DNA from: Struthio camelus
Lineage: Eukaryota; Chordata; Aves; Struthioniformes; Struthionidae
Direction: 5' to 3'
DNA: 64,000 nucleotides
Assembly (NCBI RefSeq): GCF_040807025.1
Contig: NC_090952.1
Coordinates: 16,923,068-16,987,067, forward strand
Shown: piece after piece, positions 36,801-49,100 of the stretch
Position numbering within the stretch: position 1 is the stretch's first letter
How the letters are laid out: each line of letters begins with the position of its first letter
Made by a program: the position numbers and the translations under genes
Notes under the pieces: generated by a model
Seen by the model: the letters and a program-made list of their open reading frames with translations, nothing else
Database searches by the model: none
Told to the model about the DNA's origin: nothing

Positions 36801-38980
36801 TGGGGTAACTCCAAATATACAGTCCTTCCCCCCCCCTCCCCCGGGCCTTTACCCGATCCCTTAAATAGAGTCAAGCTGGCAAAGAAGTTGCATTTATTGG
36901 GCGTGATGCAATAGCACTTGGCTCTGTTGCCACATCACCTGCGGACGCAGGAAACCCTCATCCTGCCAGACTCACCTCAGAAAAGGAACAGCTTCCCCTA
37001 CGGAGCCACAGCACCAAGCAGCCCCTTCACAGCAGCCTGCAGCTCCCTCTTCCTCTGATAATTAACAAGCTCCCTTAAACTCGCAGGGCAGAACATTTTT
37101 CTCCATGACTAGTAAAGTCCCCGATACAAGCCTCAGATATTTTTCTGCTACGGAAAACAATTATTTCTTGGTGTTCTAATTACCATGTAAAATAGTAGGG
37201 TCCAAGCTAGTCCATGAGCTTTGCCCTTTAATTAGTCAGCAGAAGAAAAGCCTGGTTATTGCTTTTCACCAGGTGCGTGAGCTGAGGAGATGAAAGGGCT
37301 GCAATTGAAAGAGCCTTTTTAGAAAGCTGCCCTCACAGTGTCCGCTCTTGGGGGAGGCAGAGGCAGCAATGCACTCCCTTCATCTCCCTTTGTCCTGCAG
37401 ATGATGAAATGAGACTTGCGAACGCAATGCCTTCGTGTTTGCAATGGTCCCCTGAGGGTTTCTTCTGCAAGCAGCTCCTGTTGGGAGAGGGATCCTGGCC
37501 CCCGCTCAGGGCCAGGGTCAGAAAATGTCCCAGACCAGGGACAGGGGCTGTGTTGCCTACGCAGCAGCCTGGGAAGGCCAGGCTGGCTGCCAGGAGAAGG
37601 TTTGGAGAAGACAGGGGACCCTCTCCACGGCTGCCTTCCTCTCGAGGCAGATCTGCACCTTGGGGCCCCGTGACTCGTTCCCAGCCCCATTCCTCCCCTC
37701 CCCTGGGACTTGGCACGCCCCCATCCGTGTCCATTTGCCTATGCTGCCCGGAGGTCCTGAGCACCATGCACAGCTGACCTCCAGCCAAGGACAGCAGAGG
37801 CCTCAGGGAAGGGACTCTACTTTTTGTTTTTTGCCTCTGTCTCCTCGCCCTCTGGATCGCTGCTGACATCCGCAGCCACCGTCTGGAGCTCGGGGCCCTG
37901 GATCCGCTCAAGGAAGGGGTCAGGCCTTTGCTGCTCCTCGTGCAAGCTTTTGCTAGCCCAGTCTCTCAGCACCAGCACCAGGCGGACTATCCTGGACAGG
38001 GGAGAGAGGCAGAGTCAGGGAGGAGGTATCTGTGGAGCCAGAAGAGAGCAAAAACTTGAGAGCAAGCCCTTGTAGGGAGCTGAGGTAGCGCTCGTGCTGG
38101 TGCAGAAGCCCATGGCACGCTCAAGGGTGTTTATGGCTGAGAGGAAAGGTCTCACAGCCCCCTGTCAGGCCCAAACATGGTCTTTTTGCCCCTTGCAGTG
38201 ACAGCATTGGAGCAAGACTATACGAGCAAGACAGCGCGGGGCCCACCCTCGTAGAGTCCAGCGGGCCCTCCCCAAATCCTGCTGTCACTTGCCACGGGGA
38301 CATGAGCGTGTAGGTGACTCAAGCAGAGCTGAGGCTGCCTGCAAGGGAAAGGTGCCCTCGGGCACAGCCAGCCTCCAAGCCCTCCCGGGGCGCTGGAGGT
38401 GATGGAGCCATCCTCTCCTCCGCTCTCTCCATGCACACTGCTGCATGCAGAGCAACAGTTTGCAGAAGTCAGTCCCTGCTGCACTTGAATGATATAAATT
38501 GTGAGTGGTGAGCCCACGCAAGCCCCCAGTGTGCCTCTGCCTGCAGGTACACTGGGGAGCACCCAGCTCTCTGCAGGACAGGGGAAGCCGTCTGCGCACT
38601 GCCTCCTTCCAGGCAAGGGAGCAGACAGGCAGCCTGTGTGCTCCCTAGCCCAGCGTGGTGGGAGATGGCATGTACCACTTTTCAAGGCAAACCCAGAGCA
38701 GGAAGGATAGAGCACTACTTATTCAGTGTCCCTGCAACATGATGACGTTTGGCAGCCCTTTCCCCCATTTTGTCATGCATATTTCAAAGTCAGGCTCAAA
38801 AGACTCTGACTCAGCCTGCAGCTCACAGGAGCTGTCCTGGCACTCGGGGTCCACCGCGCACACGAATACCTGGCCAGGGCTTGCCGCCCTTGGAAAGTGG
38901 GAGCAGCCAGCTGCTCTCCGCCATCCGGAGGAGCATCTCCCCGGGGCTCCGAAGAGGCGTCATCGTGGGGAGAGCAGGCC
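32449..38980 (-). CDS. CNGA2: CNGA2, cyclic-nucleotide-gated channel alpha-2 (lacks first coding exon)
   Basis: Pore-forming subunit of the cAMP-gated cation channel of olfactory neurons, in the ciliary plasma membrane. Five exons join in phase: 38870-38980, 37821-37991, 35116-35223, 34549-34655 and 32449-33866. They give 637 residues; human CNGA2 has 664, so about 30-40 N-terminal residues are missing. In order there is an N-terminal calmodulin-site-like helix ([17 protein letters not shown]), S1 with [13 protein letters not shown], and S2 with [11 protein letters not shown]. The pore helix and filter read [16 protein letters not shown]. The cyclic-nucleotide-binding domain has CFGEISILN and the phosphate-binding arginine in [11 protein letters not shown]-terminal coiled coil follows. 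CNGA1 and CNGA3 are close relatives, but the residue pattern and the PRRG3-FATE1 neighbours favour CNGA2. No lesions seen. Confidence 0.93.
34549..34655 (-). CDS. CNGA2: CNGA2 exon (S1-S2 loop and S2)
   Basis: 107 bases between acceptor CTCCTCCAG and donor ACAG|GTAAGG. It encodes [20 protein letters not shown] and then [15 protein letters not shown]. This closely matches the second membrane segment of CNGA2. Confidence 0.92.
35116..35223 (-). CDS. CNGA2: CNGA2 exon (S1)
   Basis: 108 bases between acceptor CTTCCAG and donor CCAG|GTGAGC. It encodes [20 protein letters not shown] followed by [15 protein letters not shown]. This is the first membrane segment and the invariant DPAGDWYY entry motif. 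Confidence 0.93.
37821..37991 (-). CDS. CNGA2: CNGA2 exon (N-terminal cytosolic region)
   Basis: 171 bases between acceptor CTGTCCAG and donor AAAAA|GTAGAG. It encodes [20 protein letters not shown], then [17 protein letters not shown] and an acidic/lysine-rich linker. The RPDSFLERF-GPELQTV block of mammalian CNGA2 is recognisable. It begins inside the calmodulin-site helix, whose Arg is split across the intron. Confidence 0.9.
38870..38980 (-). CDS. CNGA2: CNGA2 exon (N-terminal disordered region)
   Basis: 111 bases between acceptor CCCTGCTGCAG and donor CCAG|GTATTC. It encodes [20 protein letters not shown] followed by [16 protein letters not shown]. The DDASSE motif and the length match the mammalian segment DDDTSSEL...GGFRR. 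It starts with one base of a split codon, so at least one more coding exon lies upstream; I could not identify it. Confidence 0.75.
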
Positions 38981-40449
38981 CTGCAGCAGGGAGAAAGAGG
39001 GTCACGGCCAACTGTCCTGCAGCAGTGCCTGCCTGCCTACAGCCGCCTTAGGCCAGCTGGAGGAAGCAAGCACTTGGCATTCGTCATTGCAGCCCTGCCG
39101 TTGCCCCCTGTGGCATGGGCCCATCAGGTTTTGATATGCACACTGAGGTGGTCTTCCTCCTCTCCCCCTGCCCCACTGGCACCAGAGCAAGAACCATGAG
39201 CCCCGTCCCAGTGGCACGTGGCCAAGGATGGCCGCTCTCCACTCCCAGACAGGCTGGGCTCTCCCAGAAGGTCCCCAGTGCCCAGAGCCTCCTTGAGCCC
39301 TTCCTCAGAAATGCCCCCCCTTTCCTGGACCAAGGACTGGCCTGACCTCTGGGTGCAGAGCGCCACTGTCCCCTCGGTGTCATCCCCAGCTTGGGCTCGG
39401 GCGGGCAGATGGGGAAGGTGGTTGGCTGGCGAACTCTGCAGGCCGTTACTCTTCATCGTGGTCCTCTATGTGAGGGGACCATGGGTGCACACCCTGCCCC
39501 AGGAACCTCGACAGAGCAGAAAGCAGCTGAGACCGGCTGTGCGCGGAGCAGGACACGCCATGCACTGTGTGGGGCCAGCCCCCTCCTGCTTTACACACAA
39601 CACACTGAGACATGGCACGACACGGGAAGAGAAGGTAGAAACTCACGGGATTTGCCCGTTCAATGTTTCCATCACCGGCCACCACTGACATGGCAGAGCA
39701 GGCAACAGCAGCCCCGCAGAGCATTTCACCATCGCCAAGAGATCTCGCAAACCACAGCAGTGCAATTGCACCCGCCCACGCCATGCGGCCCCGCGGTGAT
39801 GCTGAGCTCTCTCCGGCTCCACAGCAATTGCTGGGGCAACAGTGCTGATGTGCTAACAACAACGAGGGAGCTGCTCCCCATGGAGCAGCAGCAGCCCCAG
39901 GGCAGGAACAAGGGTGCACACGGCAGCCCAGCACAGAGAGGCTGCTGTGCCGGCAGTGCTGCAGAGACATTGCACGAACAGCACTGTTTGCATTAAAGCG
40001 AGCTGACCACCTCCCCTGGCACTGAGACCTGCTGGTGCTCTGGCCGGCAAACCCCAGGTCTAACAAGGGCTGAAACCTCCTCTGCATCAGCAATTAAGGT
40101 TTGCTCTTGAAAGAAAATGAGCCTTGCTGACGTTCTTGCTGGCAGCAGCTACCCTCTGGGTTCAGGGAGCGGTGGGGAAAACCATGTATTTATATACGAA
40201 GGCTGATGCGGAGCTGTTAAATCTGGGATGTCACTGGAGTTTCTTATCCAAAGAGCAGGAGATTGCCCTGCAGAGCTGGCTCGGCTTTCCCTCGTGCTGG
40301 CTCCCCCACACCGCACACAGCCATCGCCGTCCTGCGCCGCCCCTAGGCACCTGCAGCCTCACCTGCCTGGGGAAACAGCCCGGGATTTCAAAGCCGAAGT
40401 CACAGCAGGGAAGAAAGGAAGGGCGCCAGGAATGCCCTGCCCGAGCCAG

Positions 40450-41650
40450 CCGTGCCCCGGGCCGGCACAGGGTCTTGGCACAGCCTGAGACGCTCCTGCC
40501 CACCCAGCCTCCGCGGTCCGATGGCGGCTGCATCTCCCCGACCGGGAGCCTAGCTTTGCTCCGCGTCTCCTGCGCCCGCAGCGACCAAGCACGACCAGCT
40601 GCGCGGCGCTCGCGGGGAGCGTGAGGTTCAGCACGCCGCACTGCCGTACGTGCAAAGGCACCTCAGAAAACACAGATGTGTGCCCTCAGGGCTGCCCGGG
40701 CACACGGGCAAACGCCGACCGGTGCCCACCTGCACCGCCGACCCCTTCCTCATGGCCCTGTCTCCTCCACACCCTGGGCACGCTAAGCCCTCCAAAACCC
40801 CCAGACAGGGACGAGACAGGGAGCAGGTGCCTGGGACAACGCGCTCCCGCGCTCACACACGCAAGCGTGACCTACCCGCAACCGGAGCATCCCAAAACGC
40901 ACAAGAGCCGCCTGCTCGGGGCAGGAGGAGTCGGCACAGTGGGAACCGCGCGGAGTGGCAGCCGCCGTCCACTTACGAGTCTGGCGTCCCGGTCGTGCGG
41001 CCAAGCAGCCCTCGGCCCCGAGACGTCGCGGACCCACGCGTGGGCCAGCGCTGCGCTGCTGTCAGCGGCTTTGCTCCTGCCCAGCGCGGGCTCCGCGCGC
41101 CCCAGGAGCGAGCGGGGGCTGCCAGGAGAGCATCCCTCCCCAGAAACCTCCCCGGGGGTCACTCCAGAGAACTCGCGCTTTTGATACGCCTGTTGATCTG
41201 CCGAACAAACCCAACGAGGCGAGCAGAGCAGCTGGCGGTCTTGCCCCTCTCCACAGCCTGAGCAAGGCAGCGGCGCCCCGGCGATGGCAGCGGGGCCTCT
41301 GCGGCGCCCCGGGAGGGCGCCTGCCTCCTCGCCGCAGCGCGCCCGTCCCCTGCGCGGCGAGGTGCACCTCGGAGGAGTTAATCACACCGGCTCTGCGCCC
41401 AGAGACGAGAGGGGAGGAGGGAAAGGCTGCGCGCAGGGCTAGGCCCCCCCATCTCCCTGCTGCACACCCCGCCGGCGCGCAGCCTCCCGCCTCTCCCTTC
41501 CCCTCGCTGGCACCGCTGGTGTCTCCCGCAGCAAAGCCCGGCCCGAGAGCGCAGCCCCCCTCGGGGCGCTGGGGCCGGGCACTCGCGAGCCCTCGGCAAA
41601 GCCCGGGGGACGGTCGTTCCCGCGCCTGCGGTAGGGGTGACCCCCAGCTG
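40450..41650. promoter_or_regulatory. CpG island, owner unknown
   Basis: Dense CpG and very high G+C from about 40.45 to 41.65 kb, for example 41270-41350 and 41530-41630, with GC-poorer DNA on either side. It lies 1.5-2.7 kb upstream of the first CNGA2 exon I can see, so a CNGA2 promoter or first exon is the simplest reading. A separate transcript on either strand is possible. Confidence 0.6.
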
Positions 41651-43641
41651 GGAACCGCCCTTCCCTGCTTCACAGGCTGCGCCACCGCTACTGCTGTGCT
41701 TGCGGATTTGCACGTGCATCCAGGTTTTAACATCCTCCATCCAGGTACCTCTTCTCACAGAGCAGGAGGGCAAACGTACTGCTCCGGACTCCCAGAGAAG
41801 AGAGCTGCTGAGCTTGAAAACGGTCATGAAAAACATCTTTCACCGATTCCTGCCCTCTTAGTTTGTTTGTAAAGCTGTTCTAATTAGCAGTTGACAGAAA
41901 ATTTGTATCCCCAAAGCACACAGGAAAGAGGGCAGAAGTTTCCCCCTTTCTCCCCTTCTTTCCCACAGCATCCAGCCGCTGGCTGTAGCTAAGGTTAAAC
42001 CAGTCCCTGCCACGCATGCGGCGTCATGCACAGTGTGCAGGGCTGGGCTGAAAGCGCCACCATCCAGAGTCCCTTGGCTATTAGCAGTTTTATTGCTTTC
42101 CTTTCAAGCCTTAATTTCCACCTCTTCTGATCTCACTGAAAACCTGGAAAGCAGGAAGCCCCAAGGTTCAGTGCTCAGAAGGAAATCGGGAACTTTTGCC
42201 CTCTCTCATCAAGCTCTTCAGGCTCCTATGTGTCTTCACACGGTAGAGCAGCTCCTTCGAGCGCTGTGCTGCACAACACACTTGAAGCGCTTTGCTGCAG
42301 CAGTGGCCCTAGGGGACACCCCGCGCTGCCACACAGGCCTGCCCTGGTACAAAGGACAGCCAGGAGGAGGAGGATGGGAAGAGAGAAAGGGAATAAATAA
42401 AAACATCGCACCCCCAGAAAGTGAGGGCAGGGACACTGCAGCAGGAGAGGCCACGGAGAGGTGCTCCTGTGATTACAGGTCTTGCTCTCCTTCTTAATCC
42501 TCTTGCACGCGCACAGCCCGTGCATACACGCAGGACACAGCTGTCTTCCCAGGCGCTTGCTCCTCATTGCTGCATGCAGCCCATCTCCTGGCTCCCGCCA
42601 GCATCACCCCCTCTGCCTCCAGCACTGTGGCATGCGAAGGAGCCATGCGAGAGGGTGGCACATCCGAAGCAGCAGCTCCAGGAACTCGTTTATGTTATTC
42701 ATAAACGAGGAAGCTTGAGATCTCCCTGGCTTGCCCTTCTTCCACCCCCAAAATATTTGTCACTGACTGTTTGGTCCTCGCTGCCCCCAGCTCGATTTCC
42801 AGGTGCGGCTATGTTTTAGTCCGGGTGGACTCCTGCAGCCCAGCTCACCCACGCTCTTTTCAGCCACTTCTGTGCCTCAGTTTCCTTCCCTCTAAAGCAC
42901 ATGCACGCTGTTAGATTTGGGCTTTTTCTGTGCCTTCTTTACAGATAAAGCTAGGGAACATTATTCTCAAGGGCCAGCTTTCCCAGGAGCCGGGGGAACA
43001 GGCCCTTCCTCCTGCCGTGAGACAGCCGCTCCGGACGCGTGCATCCAGGTGGAAAGAGGGCAGCGAGAGATACTGGGGGGCTCGCCTGTGCAGGACTCGT
43101 GCAGCATCTGGGCAGCCTGGCAGCTGGCCTGACAGAGAGGTTTCAAGCCCTCATAGCAGGCGGCTGCCCTCAGCCAGGCAGAAGTAGCACCGTTAACCAG
43201 AAACTCTCCTCCAGATTCTCCTGGCAACCGACATTCCTGTTTTACACCAGCAGGCCAAGTGGCTTGGCACTCTAGAGAGATCAGGAGCCAACATCTGATT
43301 AAATATACACGCACGGCACCAGCTCAGGGTCCTGCTGACAAAGGAACAAATCTTACCCTTTCCCAGTCATGGGGAAACCAGGATCTGACTCCTCGGTTGG
43401 TGGAAGAGACATATCCAGACACACTCAGTTTATTCACACACATATTTTTATGGATCAGTGTTTCCAGATTTACACCAGGAAGCATGCCTTATGAAAAAGC
43501 CATATTGTATCCTCTACAACTTGTCAATAATTAGCCTTCAAGAACACATACGGGGTTAGATCCAAATGTCTCCAATGCACACTTTCAAGGTGTTGTGTCC
43601 CCAAAGGGTCAGCCCTTCTCACCTTAAACTACAGCTTGGGG

Positions 43642-43664
43642 AAAAAAAAAAAAAAAAAAAAAAG
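43642..43664 (+). repeat. Poly-A run of 23
   Basis: An uninterrupted A tract following GGGG. No retroelement body was recognised in front of it, so it is listed only as a homopolymer. Confidence 0.85.
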
Positions 43665-46003
43665 CTTCTTCAGAGCACATTTACAGCTCACAGAGAAAAG
43701 AAACCAGCTGAACAAGTACTTTCCAAACAATGCATTTTCCTGGCATGGCTCTCACAGAGGCTGTGGCAGCTCCCTTTTCAAAAGATGTGTACAAAACAGT
43801 CCATGTTGCCACCTCTCCTTCTCTATTTCCTTCTCCTGCCCCTCCAGAAAAGCCAGTGAGGAGAGCTGGAGTGTCAGCCCAGCAAGCCACACTCCAGTCA
43901 CCCTAGAAGAGCCGCAGGCAGAATTTGTATATGCATTTGTGTAAGGTCGCCTGGTAACCCTGACCGCATCCCTTAGCCACGAATCACATGAACCATCTGT
44001 GCAGCAGTGCTCACACAGTCCCTTATGTGCCCCCTGCTGCTGCACTCTAAGCCAGCCCAGCCATCAGGAGATCTTGGCTCTCATCCACAATAAATCTCAC
44101 CTCTCTCCTCAGCTCAGATATTGGCCACAGAGCCACAGGTTCAGACCTGCAATTACTTGTGGGACAGTTATTTATTAGTAAATGTCTGGCTGCCAGATTT
44201 ACAGGCACAGATAGTTGATGCAGCTGCAGGCACAAAACACCTAAGTATCCATGTCTGTAACTAAGCAGCTGGGACATCTGGATGTCTTGCAGTTCCAGCT
44301 ACAACTATTTATAGGTGGAACAAAGAGGTCCTGTTAAAGCATTGCCAAGACCCGATTCCAAGCCTGCAGGCACAACTCCAGCAGATGTTCTGGATAAACC
44401 ACCAAAAGCATCTCAAAGTCACCTCACTACAGCCTTGAATTTCAAGTGTCATCACTCACTATGGGCACAAAGCATCCCTCGACCTCCAGACACTGTTTTC
44501 TATGTGTTGGTTCCCTTTCCTCCACTCCTACCTTTTCCCCTTACATCCTAAGGGTAAGCATTGACCTTGTCTTCATGCAGCTCTCTGAACAGCCTGCGGC
44601 TTTAGGGTGGTATCAACAATCCCAGTTCACATCCACCCAAAACCACGCTGATGGGGAGGTCGTGGCAGGGGCGGGGAGGAGAGACCTCTGCTGAGCTGGT
44701 CCAGCCAGGCATGTGGGACCCAGGTGGCAAAGCCCACTGCAGATGCAAGTGGGCTAAGTTCCAAGGAAGCAAAGAAATAGCAAAGCTGTTGAACTGGGCT
44801 AGTCATTAACTAAAGAGCATCTGGGCCAAGAATTCCCCTCACCTGTATTATGCACCATTGCTAAAGTTACAGTTTGGCAGCTGCTCTAGGAGTGATCTTG
44901 CCCTCCGGCACTGCCAACCTAACAAATTTATACTGCTGCCCAAGCGGACAATTTTCCGTGAACTGTCTGGTGCTATTAATGTTGTTATGAGGTCTTATTA
45001 TCCAGAGACTCACCATGGGGAGGTTTTTCATTTAAATCTCACAGAGAAACAGCCAAGCTCCTGGATAAGCCCAGGCCTCGCTCTTACAGTCACTCTGGAT
45101 CTCAACATTTGCAAACCCTTTGCTGAACTACATCCAACAGGATGAGAGCCAAGGAGATGGTGGCACAGCAGTGGATGTAGGGATGGGAGCTCCCAGCTCC
45201 ACCAGATTCATCCCTCCTAAGCAGGCATAGGAGAATTGGCAGTACTGCATCCACTTAAGAGCAATTGCTCAAGGAAGAAAAGAAAATCTATCAGTGTAAA
45301 AATGCACAACCACTCTGTGCAAGCTTTGGGGGCAAAAGATGAGGAAGAGACTATAGTAATTGGCTGAGGAATTTTTGAGGTCTGGACTGAGTTGTCCAGC
45401 CTAGGATGCTGGGAGCCTGGGAAGGTAGCCAGGCCCACCACTGCCCAAAACTGTAACAGGACCTGATGCCAACAAACACTCAGCACCTTGGTTTTGCATC
45501 TCCTCTGGCAGACAGCTCAAGGAGTAGAGCATGTCTCATTACTTCACGCACTACAGACACTTACTGCATCACCACCTACTTCTTGTGAGACCTTCGCAGC
45601 ATCTTCCCAGGCAAGCATTGACCCCATCAAACAGGCAACATGGCTGCTGGTGTTCACGGAGCATTTACAGTCATAGCTCAGCCCTGGGACTATGCCTGTT
45701 GGGCCATATTCAGTGTCATTCCCCATCTCTCCCTAACACCCATTTCCAGGTGCTCTGGCACAAGGTCCAGCTTCATCCTTTTCATCTCACCTCCCTCTGA
45801 TGCTAGAGTATGAGAGAAGGATGCCATCTTCATTGTAATCAGTGCCTAAGGGACACAGATCCTCAAGGGCCTACAGTGTGAAAAGCAGATCAAGGGGAAG
45901 AAACACATAATTTTACTGTTCGTAAATATTCGAGCAAGGATTCTTTCCCTGCTCTCACCTGCCCTGCCAGGATGGGGAGGGAAAATCAGGGCACAGCAAA
46001 TCT

Positions 46004-46135
46004 TCATCTCCTCAGCCAGAGCCACGTGTTGATGAGGCAGGCAGAGATCAGCACGGAGTAGACAAGAGCTTCCTTCCGACGCCAGCCATTGCACTGCTCC
46101 TCCAGCACCTGGAGCCTCCCCGAGATCCTTGTCAA
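46004..46135 (-). CDS. FATE1: FATE1-like last exon (coiled coil and tail anchor)
   Basis: After acceptor CTTTCCTTGCAG the exon reads LTRISGRLQVLEEQ, then a basic hinge, then the anchor ALVYSVLISACLINTWLWLR and a stop at 46004. A short C-terminal anchor with a basic tail is typical of outer mitochondrial membrane and peroxisomal tail-anchored proteins. Confidence 0.88.
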   Translation of the reverse strand: MTRISGRLQVLEEQCNGWRRKEALVYSVLISACLINTWLWLRR

Positions 46136-49100
46136 CTGCAAGGAAAGCAGCGGGTCCATTATCAGTCCTGGGGCAAAGTGCAGGACACTAGCAACGCCCC
46201 AGAGATGCAGGATAGCAATGGATGAAGGGATGGGAGCTGCCACCTGCTTCAGGTCCTCAAGAACAGATGCTTCAGGAAAAGACCCTTCCCATCTGGACCC
46301 TTTACTGCAAGCAGATGGAGAGTCTGGCTGCCTCCTGTAGCCCCACAGCCCCTCAGTGTAGGAGCCTGAAGGGTCAACAAACATCTAGGTCTTTTCCTGC
46401 TTCTCCATTAGAAGCATTATCTGGGTCTAGCCTGGCAAAGCCAGCAAGCCAGGATGGAGCAACAGACCCCTGGAGCATCCCCATCTAGCCTCCTGCAGCT
46501 TTCCCAGGAGACATCTGCAGTCCTTCGCCCTCCTCTCTCACCTGTTTTCTCATTGCTGCCATCTCAGCCATGCCAACCTCTTCCAGGGAGCTTTCCAAAG
46601 CTGGGCCTGTCTCCTGGGAACTGGGGAGAAAAACAGAGAGGCAAATGGGCAAACATTGCTCAAGAGGTACAATTACCTTCCTGCACACATGGCCCTGCTG
46701 AGGAAAGCACAGGGGCTCAGCCAGCCCAATTGTGCAGGCAGCATGTGTGTGGCAAGGCCATACCACCCAGGTGCAGCATCAGGAACAGGAAACAGCACCT
46801 GTACAGCATGGAATGATTTCTTTTTAATCCCCATCATGCATATTTAGACCCCTCCACCATGCACCCCACAGTGATCACAGCAAAACACACATGCTGCAGC
46901 AAACAATAAAATAAAAAAGCACATGTTTTTATTTCTTCAGGGGTCCAACAGAGAGAAAACACAGTATTTATCAAGCATCCGTTTTCTATAGCCAGGGGAA
47001 TTCACTGGGGATTGGATAAAGCATCATTAGAGCAACTCAGGCAAATACAGATCATAGGGCCAATGCCGCAACGGAGGGATGATTCTCATTTACATCGGCA
47101 GGTGAGGATCTAGCTGGTGGGAGGCAGGCATCAATGGGGGAAACTATCTGAGCAAGTGCATCAGTCAGCAGAAAAAGGGTCCTGTATTTACTTAGACAAG
47201 GATTTGTTTCCCTTCAGTACCTCCAGATCCCAGAAGCTCACTTTGCCCTCACAAAATGTTATCACGTTTTGCCCTTATAGCAAATTTTACTTGCAACTTT
47301 AAACATAAACAAGCAACACAAGTATGCACCAGTTTCTTCATCCCTGGAGACAAAGCAGCCACCCCTGGGGTTAGCGAACAGGCTCCTCTTAGAGAGGCAA
47401 CCTGGCTACAGGGCCCACAGCACAAAGAGCTGCATCTTAGGAGTACCCACAGAATACAGTAGATCCACAGAGGAAATCAAAATTGCCACGTTCTGTCTGC
47501 TGTTCCCAACGTCATAGACAGCCTTACAACAGTTCATTTATAATCCAAAATTCCCCTGTGCACACCGATAACTCCCACGGACACTTGCTCTGAAGATCTG
47601 ACAGAGTGTGAGTTAATGAGCATCTAACACCGCTCCCTTAGAGACCACGGGGAGGAGACCATTTATTCCCATTTGCAACATGACATTGATCTTGCTGAAG
47701 ACAAGCCAAAACAGTGTGCAGAGATTCAAGGTGTCTAAGTCTGAAAAATACATTCGTAAGCTATCACCTCTACATAATGTAGGTGCTGTGTAAAATGAAA
47801 GTCACGACAGACCGAATATCCAATTTCCCCCAGCACAAAGCCATTAAAAATGGACACATCCCACAGCGTTTAATTGAAAGATCTCAGTTGATAGAAGTGA
47901 ACACCCATTACAGGAGAGGCTAGAAATTACCTTCTGATGACTCATACCCTTCAAGAGGTCACTGTAATGGAAATATTCCAGTCTCTGTCCAAGTCCAGAG
48001 TTTTCTTTATTAAAATTTCAGGAAAAACAAGTTGGGTCAGTCATCTTTTATTTTATTATTGTGTGGGGGTACAAAGTTGTCACACGTTAAAGAAGACAAC
48101 TTACGCATTTGAAGTGATGCAAACTATCAAGAACAGGCACTCCAAGGTTCTCAGTTTCAAAGGGAGACCAAGACCTGGGGCAGAGGCATGGGACTGACGC
48201 CAGCTACGTTACAGCAGCTCACCAAGTTACCACCTCTCATGACACCATAGCCTAAACCTCCTCCACTGCTGAGGGGAGGAGGGAGAAGATCTTAGAAGGC
48301 CACTAACAAACCAGATCTGTTAGCATGCCCAGACTTCTTTAAAAAGCCACATCTGAAGATAGTCAGCTTCATGGGTTTACAAGCAGGGATATCATTTTGC
48401 ATCATCCACAAACAGGCCTCAACTTTGCTGCTTGCACCTTCACGCCAGCTGGTGAGGGAAGATGCAATGTGCCACTGATGGCATAGATGATGTATGTACA
48501 TTGTCATATCCCTCTCTCCTCTCTTTCTGTCTGGAGATTTTGCTCAAGGAGAATTGGAAGAATTGAGACACTCCATGACTCCTGAGTGCTCAGCAGCCTT
48601 AGAGCAGTGGGGACATGTAAGGGCTGTGAAGAAGGCTGTGAATATTTTAAACTTGCTGCAAAAGCACAGCTAACAGTGTGGTACACTGAGAGTGGCTCCA
48701 GCATGTCCTAAGATGCTGAGGTCACTGCCTACCTGATCCATGGAGCATGCAGGCATACTGCCTCCTGGGAGACCCTGGCCATAGGAATTGGCTATGGGTT
48801 AAGTAACTCAGCGCAGCCAAAAAGCAGTGCAGCAGTTCTTGGAAAAGGTAATTTGACGAGGATATAGCCAAGGGTGCTGGGAGATTGCAGGAGACAGTGT
48901 CCTGGTGATAGGCTCCAGGTCAGGCAGCCTGTTCTGGATCTTGATTCCTTTCACACATTTCTCTCCATCGAGCTATCAAAGCATGCAGAAGAAGTAGCAC
49001 TTGCTTCGCTCTGAAGACCAGTTGAAATCCCAGGAATCTCATAGGAGGTATTAGATCACTTAGGGTAACCAAGGCAATGGTATTAAGCTAAGCAGGAGAC

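Larger units (their letters stand above)
38981..46003. other. Region between CNGA2 and the FATE1-like gene
   Basis: It should contain the first exon(s) of CNGA2 and the 3' untranslated region of the FATE1-like gene, but I could not define either. It includes the CpG island at 40.45-41.65 kb and a 23-base A run at 43642-43664. Long open frames at 39-42 kb are explained by high G+C. Confidence 0.5.

Noticed and set aside
40955-41872. 305-codon open frame on the plus strand (and a 223-codon one opposite)
   Set aside because: It lies wholly in a CpG island, where stops are rare. The protein is Arg/Pro/Ala-rich low-complexity and overlaps an equally open frame on the other strand.
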